From Solea solea (taxonomy: Eukaryota; Chordata; Actinopteri; Pleuronectiformes; Soleidae), in the NCBI RefSeq assembly GCF_958295425.1, contig NC_081138.1, forward strand, positions 21,185,886 to 21,249,885: a DNA stretch of 64,000 bases, read 5' to 3'. The notes under the pieces are model-generated. The model ran no database searches. It was not told the origin of the DNA and saw only the letters and a list, made by a program, of their open reading frames with translations. A program made the position numbers and the translations under genes. Of this stretch, positions 47,279 through 64,000 are shown in pieces (positions within the stretch are counted from its first letter, which is position 1; every line of letters begins with the position of its first letter).

Positions 47279-47804
47279 TGTCTTTAAGGGGGAATGTCAG
47301 TCCGAGGTTTGATTAGTTTTTATGTGAACAAGAGGGGCCGCGGTGTTTTACTCTTCCAACGGGAATCTATTTGGGAGTCCTACTTCCGCAGTTTCTTCTT
47401 CTTCTCCTCAGGCAGCGTCACCGTGCCCCAAAATACGAGCTTGACATCTAGTGGTTAAGAGCAGAGCTGCACCGCACTTTTTCCAAAGAGTGGAATTGAC
47501 ACAATAAAACCACAATAAAAGCACTTACTTAAAACGACCACAGACAAGGGAATCACAACTAACAAACACAAAGAGACAGAGACAACCACAAAACACACAA
47601 ACAACCTCAATGACAGACAGAACAACTTCAAAGACTCAAATCAACTTTGAACTACGTTTAGGAGCATGAGCAGACAGAATCCTTTTTCCTCCGTACTGCA
47701 GCATGGCGCCTCATGTTGTCCAGCCTGTTGGAGATTATAGAAGAAGAGGAATTTTGATCTGATTTAAAGGAGTTTGGACTGGGATTAAGAACTTTGAACT
47801 GTAG

Positions 47805-47905
47805 CAGTAGTTGTTGTAGTAGTAAAAGTAGTAGTAGTTGTATTAGTCGTAGAAGCAGTAGTAGTAGTAGAATTAAAAGTAGTAGTAGTAGAAGTAGAAG
47901 TAACC
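47805..47905. repeat. Degenerate (TAG)n microsatellite
   Basis: About 100 bp of GTAGTAG with interruptions. Poly-Ser and poly-Leu open frames across it are artefacts. Confidence 0.9.
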
Positions 47906-47914
47906 CCATAGAGG

Positions 47915-48400
47915 CACAAAATAACTTAGACTTAGACAGACTTTACTGTCTAAATATACTCAGTATATCAAACAAAAGTTTGTTGCACATGGCTCAGCAG
48001 TACTGTAGCAGCAGTAGGCAAATAAATATATATCTAAAAAAAGAAAATTTGAATATGCATACGAATAAATAAGGTGTACAGGTTAAAAATAGGGTTACCA
48101 CAGTAACGGTAGACAAATTGACGGTGCTGAAGTGAAAGTTTCTGTTCATTCAACAGTCTGGTGGCCTGGGGGAAAATGGGCCAGGGGTCCTGCACCTGAT
48201 GCACCTGAACCACTTCCCAGAGGCCAGCGGGGTAAACAGTCCATGGTGGGGGTGAGAGGTATCGTGGGTGCTGTTTCTGGCTCGGGACACACAGCGCTCC
48301 CGTGCCAGATCCTGAATAAGGGGAAGAGAAGTTTCTTTCGCCTTGATCTTCTCTGCTGTCCTCACCACCATCCTCACACTCCTCCAGTCAGTAGCAGTGG
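47915..48400. mobile_element. Dispersed teleost non-LTR-type repeat fragment
   Basis: The order 'cttagacagactttactgtc', 'cattcaacagtctggtggcctggggg', 'cagcggggtaaacagtccatgg' and 'cctgaataaggggaagag' matches a dispersed fish repeat I recognise by block order. No reading frame remains. Confidence 0.45.
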
Positions 48401-48475
48401 GTGATGGCTCGAATGTGTGCTGTGGTGGTGGTGTAAATAACTACACACAGACACAACACAATAATAGAGGAAAAG

Positions 48476-48563
48476 CATTTTCAAAGAGACATAAAGCGGT
48501 AGAAGAATGGATGTGTTTTGTTTTTGTTCTTTTTGGTTTTGGTTTTATGTCTCTTTGAAAATG
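48476..48563. repeat. Perfect 20-bp inverted repeat with 48-nt loop
   Basis: The left arm 48,476-48,495 and right arm 48,544-48,563 are exact reverse complements (CATTTTCAAAGAGACATAAA). The sequence next to the left arm (GCGGTAGAAGAATGG) and after the right arm matches ends of the SINE family at 27.6 kb, so it may be a rearranged or fold-back SINE copy. Confidence 0.85.
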
Positions 48564-49147
48564 TGATGGGGACACTGGTGCCAATCCCTGCTGACATAGG
48601 GCGAAATACGGGGTACACCCTGGACAGGTCGCTAGTCCATCACACGACAGAAAGACACATTGTTGTGGACAATATAACAATATTAAATGTGATGTATGGA
48701 ATAAACTGGAATAAAAAAACAAACTTTCGTTAGCAGTTTGACAGTGTTTGAAAGGACGGCGCATTTCTTCAACCTTCTGTGCAAAGAAGTTTAATATAAA
48801 CATGTGTTTTCCAGAAATCAAAGGTGAACTGTTCAGTGACAGACATAAATACACAAATACACAGTTCAATACAAATACACAAATTAATGATTTTTTTTAT
48901 TACCTCAAAACTCATCACAGCCACTAAATATCACGACCACCACCACCAACAACAACAACATTAATCCATTCTCCAAAAATAATTTGTTCATGCAACAGAA
49001 AACATGAAAATGAAGTGAATATGCCATAAAGTTCTATTAAGTATGAACATTCTATGCTTTCATACTTAAAATACAAATATAGCATTATACTCATTCATTT
49101 TATTTCTGCAGCAGAATCATCCTTGTGCTGAGTCCTGCTTCTCACCT

Positions 49148-51702
<2,555 letters not shown>

Positions 51703-51864
51703 CCTCCCGCTCTGTTTCGGGAGCTCACTGACTCTACACTCTGCTGTGTGAGGGATGACAACGCACCTCATTTGACTGACTCGTTTCCACTGTGCTGAGT
51801 GTTGCCATTGTTTCAACCGACTCACCTGTGACTCTCCTATCAGCTTCATTTTACTATCCCACAT

Positions 51865-52458
51865 CCTGCTCCCATATTCATCACACAGTTCATTTCACTC
51901 TGGGTTTGCTTTTTTATTATAGTTGTTGATTATAGGGAGCAGCGTGTTTATGTTTGTGTTCAAGACAAGATACTCACACCACCACGTCTTAAAAATGAAC
52001 CTTTCAGAGGCAAATAATTAAAACAAATACAACATGTTCAGTATTGTCTGAATAGAAGTCAGCATGCCAGTGCCTCTTGCTAAATGTGTTTCTTTTTGAA
52101 TGGGGTTCTGCACACTGCTGTCTCCTATTGAATTTGTGGTTTTCTGAATTAAGTTCTGCATGTGCACGCTGGACAGCACTGCCCCCTGATGGTTGGGGTT
52201 AGGCATGAGACTCTGTTGTTGTCAACACACACACACACATCACAGAGACAGAGCAGGATCAGGGGGAGGACATGAAGCACATGGAAACATCTAATGTGGT
52301 AATAATCTATTCATTCATTTTTTTTTATATATATTATTTATGATATTAACACATTTTCTAGTGTTTAGACTGACTAACTAATTCTCTCATCAGTTACGTT
52401 GTGTCTAAACATTTGACAGTGATAGTGACAGTAACAGTAAGTGTGTCTGTTGTTGCAG
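51865..52458. other. Head-to-head interval between sh2d7 and dapk2
   Basis: About 0.6-0.8 kb between the divergent starts. It contains a short CA tract (52,226-52,241) and a T-run. A splice acceptor TGTTGCAG at 52,451-52,458 shows that dapk2 has at least one non-coding exon further upstream, perhaps within or beyond sh2d7. No clear core promoter is visible. Confidence 0.5.
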
Positions 52459-52484
52459 GTTAACAGTCACTGACCTTCGCTGAC

Positions 52485-60339
<7,855 letters not shown>

Positions 60340-61785
60340 CTATGTAGAACTGCACAAATGAATTAAAAATACCTTTTTTTGTATGTTTTCATGCTGTAAT
60401 TATTATGAGTACTTTCTTACACATAGATTAGTTTTTTTTTACGTGGAGTCCATGGAGTAGATATGAGGTAAAGACATAATGTGTGCTGTGTGCTCCCTTT
60501 GAACTTGCACGTGAGAGGCAGGTAAAACCATATTTTAACGACTGAACAAAAGGCTCACACACACTAAACATCCTAGGTCTGTTGATACATTCTCTTAAGA
60601 ATAGTGTATGTTCACTGCTTTCAGTCTTCTCCAATAGAAAACTGAAGTTTGTGTTGCTTTGAAACTCCAGAGCAGATGGAGATGGATGTAGAAAATCTGT
60701 ATTTTTAACTTGTGGGGACATAGAAGTTGTGTGGTCTTCTGCTGCCTCATTTGGTAAGTTTGCATCATTTTGAACACCAACAAGTCACAAAATAACACAT
60801 TTGAATTTAAAGAAGGAAGCAGCTGTAATCAACAGCTCTTAAAACCAAACAAGCATGAGCCTCTCAGATAGTGTCCAAGAGGAGTTCCTCTGTGTCTGGA
60901 TAAGCAAGATAACAACAAAAGCCACACACAATTACATCACATCATGTCCCCACATGTCCTTTGCTTAGTGGGTGATTCATTTGGTTGTCAATTACTTATC
61001 GATTACTTATTTTAGCCCTCTGTGAGTGTTGTATTCTTATATCATTAATTTGCCATTAGAGATTAATGCATGGGAATAACTTCACAAATTCAAGAAGTTT
61101 TGTGTATTAATAAAAATTATTTTTCAATACAAACAGAGCCGAACTCAGCCTCAATGTGCAATATTAGAAATGATCAATGAACACCTTTGCAGTCAGGTGG
61201 CATTGTTGGTCACATAAATTTAAAGTCTTAAAATATTTTTGTATATAATTAATGTACATTAATAATATTGCGGTGAATCATTACATTACAATGCATTACA
61301 TTCTTCGAGGCTAATCAGTCATGCAGAGGAAGTAACTGCCAATTGAAGTTTATCCAACCGTTTTCTTTTTTCAATGTCGCTGTAAATGAAATTAGTCTTT
61401 GATTAATTGTTGCAGCTCTACTTAAGAAAGAAACATTCTTGTCAAGGTCTCAGTGTCACAAATTAAAGCTGCCGTATGCAACCCTTATATATAAATAAAT
61501 GCATGATAATAATAATGAATATCTCTCTGAGGTTTTTGTTTTTAAGGTACATTTACATGCATGTGTCCATCTGACTCCGCCTCCATAGGTGGCGCTGTAT
61601 CTCTCTATAAGGTAGTGCATATTGAATCATTTTCCTGTTGACGTTTATGACGCTGAAAAGCAAACAGCAAACGGCAAGATGGATCTTCTCGTCTCTTCGT
61701 CAGACCTAAAGTGGGACTTCTCCGTAGCTTTCACTCTCGCTGATGTCATTGTGTTGTTTGTTCTTTTCCGGCAACAGTACTGCAG
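60340..61785. other. dapk2 3' flank, no gene recognised
   Basis: It contains dispersed repeat copy d (60,593-60,660), an AATAAA near 61,110 and a segment from about 61,460 (AAAGCTGCCGTATGCAAC) that looks like the start of a DNA-transposon-type repeat cut off by the Tc1 element. Confidence 0.5.
60593..60660. repeat. Dispersed ~60-bp repeat, copy d
   Basis: CTTAAGAATAGTGTATG, TTCACTGCTTTCAGTCTTCT and AAACTGAAGTTTGTGTTGC match copy c at 34,876 with a short internal deletion. Confidence 0.5.
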
Positions 61786-62980
61786 TCACACATTAAGGGA
61801 CACACAATCGTGAAGTGAAATGAAATTTATTCATGCTTTTGAACTTTTTTTAAACTGAAAAGTGGGGTGTGCAAAAGTATCTACCCCCCTGAGTCAATAC
61901 TTTGTGGAACCGCCTTTTGCTGCCTCCAGTCCCAAGTCTTTTGCAGACTCCAACAAGTTTTCATCCAAGATTGCCCTGTATTTGGCTCCATCCATCTTCC
62001 CATCAACTCTAACCAGCTTCCCTGTCCCTGCTGAAGAGAAGCACCCCCAGAGCATGATGCTACCACCACCATGTTTGACAGTGGGGATGGTGTTTTCAGG
62101 GTGATGTGCAGTGTTTCTTTTACGCCAAACATTGCGTTTTTGCATTTTGGACAAAAAGTTAAATTTTGGTCTCATCTGACCAAAGCACCTTCTTCCACAT
62201 GTTTGCTGTATCACCCATGTTTTTTTTTTTGTTTTTTTTTACGAATGGCTTTCTTCTAGCCACTCTTCCATAAATGCCAGATTTGTGCAGTGTATGACTA
62301 ATAGTTGACCTGTGGACAGGTTCCCCCACCTGAGCTGTGGCGCTCTGCAGTTCATCCAAGGTCATCATGGTTACAGCTCTGATCAGTCCTCTCCTTGTTC
62401 GGCCATTAAGTTTAGGAGGACCGCCCTGTCTTGGTAGGTTTGCAGTGATGCCATACTCTTTCCATTTCTGGATAGTGTATTTAACAGTACTCCGAGAGAT
62501 GTTCAAAGCTTTGGAAATCTTCTTATAGCCTAAACCAGCTTTATACTTCTCCACAACCTTATCCCGGACCTGTCTGGTGTGTTCCTCGGACTTCATGATG
62601 CTGTCTGCTCCCCAATATTCTCTAAACAGACCTCTGAGACCATCACAGAGCCGCTGTATTGGAACTGAGATTAGATTACACACAGGTGGACTCTGTTTAG
62701 TCATTAGGTCAACATGTGACCATTCAGAAATCATCAGGCAACTTCTGAAGGCAATTGGTTGCACAGAGAGGAAAGGGGGTAGATACTTTTGCACACCCCA
62801 CTTTTCAGTTTTTTATTCATAAAAAAAGTTCAAAATCATGTATAAATTTCATTTCACTTCATGATTGTGTGTTCCTTAGTGTGTGTCTTTCACATGAAAT
62901 ATATTTATGTTTGTGGTCCCAGCATGGCAAAATGTCAAAAAGTTGAAGGGGTGCGGATATTTATGCAACCCACTGTATGT
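61786..62980 (-). pseudogene. Broken Tc1/mariner-type transposon and transposase remnant
   Basis: Cut-and-paste DNA transposon of the Tc1 type, transposase on the minus strand. The N-terminal part reads RQVRDKVVEKYKAGLGYKKI, a helix-turn-helix DNA-binding start, then [11 protein letters not shown] frameshift follows near 62,160-62,210, where the frame changes to the one with [17 protein letters not shown] and [17 protein letters not shown]. The protein then runs into the inverted repeat at GLEAAKGG, so the last third, with the remaining catalytic acidic residues, is deleted. The right inverted repeat extends to about 62,978 (AACCCACTGTA). The left one stops near 61,788, so that end is truncated. 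The element cannot move by itself. Confidence 0.85.
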
Positions 62981-63199
62981 GCAGAAGTAATTGGACTATG
63001 AATCTATGATTCAGAAGTGTCTTGTCTAAACCTATAACCCAATACAACTGTTTTTGCTCATGGTCTCTCTTTTCTGTCTCTACCTCGCCTCCTTCTTTCT
63101 CTTTTCTCTCCCCCACCTCTCCTCTGTCCCCCATTTTTCCTTTCACCCCAATCGGTCGAGGCAGATGCTGCACGTTCTGTCAGAAATTTTCTTACATGT

Positions 63200-63262
63200 A
63201 TATATACATGTATATATATATATACACATACATACATACATATATATGTATGTATGTATGTA

Positions 63263-63300
<38 letters not shown>

Positions 63301-63318
63301 CATATACATATATATGTA
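63200..63318. repeat. TA/TATG microsatellite
   Basis: About 120 bp of ATATAC/ATGTATG alternation. Tyr/Ile-rich open frames on both strands are artefacts. Confidence 0.95.
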
Positions 63319-63618
63319 GTTTAATGTAACTAACAACTAATGAAGTTAATAACTGACAGACATTGTTTAATTGCAGCCCTAATATGAAGTTAATGACTCC
63401 AGCATACGGGATGATTCACTCATTATGTTGGACACAACTACAAGCACTGTGTCAACAGCATATTGTGGAGTCTTGTGTTTGCGAGGCTCAGTGTGTAACG
63501 CTCAAGCAGACATACAGACATACAGACAGATGGACAGATAGGTAGGTCGGTCATAGCAGCGTCACAGGCCGGGGCTGGGGCTCACTGAGGGGCTGGACTC
63601 AACAGACCACCGCCCGGA

Positions 63619-63645
63619 CTCACAGAGAGAGAGAGAGAGAGAGAG
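63619..63645. repeat. (GA)n tract in GC-rich sequence
   Basis: About twelve AG units just before the possible first exon at the window end. Confidence 0.9.
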
Positions 63646-63735
63646 GCGGGCCGAGGCATGGAGTTGCATGCACTGCACTGTCTCCTTTCACGGTAACGTT
63701 GGCAGAGCACGGATTGGACTGGACTGGTCGTGTTT

Positions 63736-63817
63736 ATGCAAGGGAGCAAAACTGGAGTCCTGTGTGAAGACGTGAAGAAGAGGAAGAGGAGCGTGAGGAG
63801 GAGGAGGCCTTCTGCTG
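63736..63817 (+). CDS. Possible first coding exon of the next gene (uncertain)
   Basis: A GC- and GA-rich region from about 63,590 resembles a promoter or 5'UTR. An ATG at 63,736 opens MQGSKTGVLCEDVKKRKR and ends at a good donor (GTGAGC) at 63,818. The peptide is basic and unrecognised, so it may equally be untranslated leader. The gene would continue past the window. Confidence 0.25.
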
Positions 63818-64000
63818 GTGAGCGAGCTTTTATCGTAGCTAGCGTCAGGAAAGTGGAGCTAGCAAGCTAACGTGCTATGATACAGCAGATAAACAGGTGT
63901 GGTTTACAGTGGGGGGAAACAAACAAACAGCAGCGTCGGTTTGGAGTCGGCCTTTGTGAATATTCTGATCTACCACAATGTAGCACGTTTGCTGTCCGCC

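Larger units (their letters stand above)
47450..49147. other. Interval between rab11a promoter and sh2d7, repeat-rich
   Basis: It contains a degenerate TAG microsatellite, a dispersed non-LTR-type repeat (47,915-48,400) and a 20-bp inverted repeat next to a reversed SINE piece. A candidate sh2d7 polyadenylation signal (minus-strand AATAAA at 49,099-49,104) lies 44 nt after the sh2d7 stop. No coding exon was found. Confidence 0.55.

Noticed and set aside
62961..63336. Tyr/Ile-rich open frames
   Set aside because: Product of the TA microsatellite at 63.2-63.3 kb.

Overview
The window is nuclear DNA from a ray-finned (teleost) fish. The evidence is vertebrate-type split genes with GT-AG introns, dense CA/GT and TA microsatellites, a Tc1-type transposon remnant, and several tRNA-headed and L2-type repeats typical of fish. 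There is no bacterial, viral, CRISPR or operon content. Four protein-coding genes can be modelled exon by exon with a consistent reading frame.

Layout. (1) 1-8,586: no exon recognised; probably an upstream intron of megf11, since its signal peptide, EMI domain and first EGF repeat are missing from the window. (2) 8,587-39,260, plus strand: 20 exons encoding the last 999 residues of MEGF11, an engulfment and cell-recognition receptor of the Draper/CED-1/MEGF10 group. They give 16 EGF-like repeats, one membrane helix and a tyrosine-motif tail. A 3'UTR of about 1.8 kb follows and contains a hAT-like element. (3) 44,204-47,278, minus strand: the complete five-exon rab11a gene (215 aa), convergent with megf11. 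(4) 49,148-51,702, minus strand: a six-exon SH2 adaptor gene, best read as sh2d7 (424 aa). (5) 52,485-60,339, plus strand: an eight-exon death-associated protein kinase (494 aa). Its kinase half looks like DAPK2, but its tail looks like ZIPK/DAPK3. (6) 61,786-62,980: a broken Tc1 element. (7) 63,590-64,000: GC- and GA-rich sequence with a possible first exon of another gene.

The gene set megf11, rab11a and dapk2 matches the gene content of human 15q22, which supports these names over the paralogues megf10 and dapk3. The genes are not a pathway cluster: a phagocytic receptor, a recycling-endosome GTPase, an SH2 adaptor and a calmodulin-kinase-family kinase simply lie together.

No previously undescribed system was found. 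The points most worth a second look are the kinase with a ZIPK-like tail, the GT/CA microsatellites next to many megf11 splice sites, four consecutive 129-nt EGF exons, a 20-bp perfect hairpin beside a splice donor, an inverted-repeat element at 19.2-19.8 kb, and the very G-rich plus strand opposite the rab11a 3'UTR.
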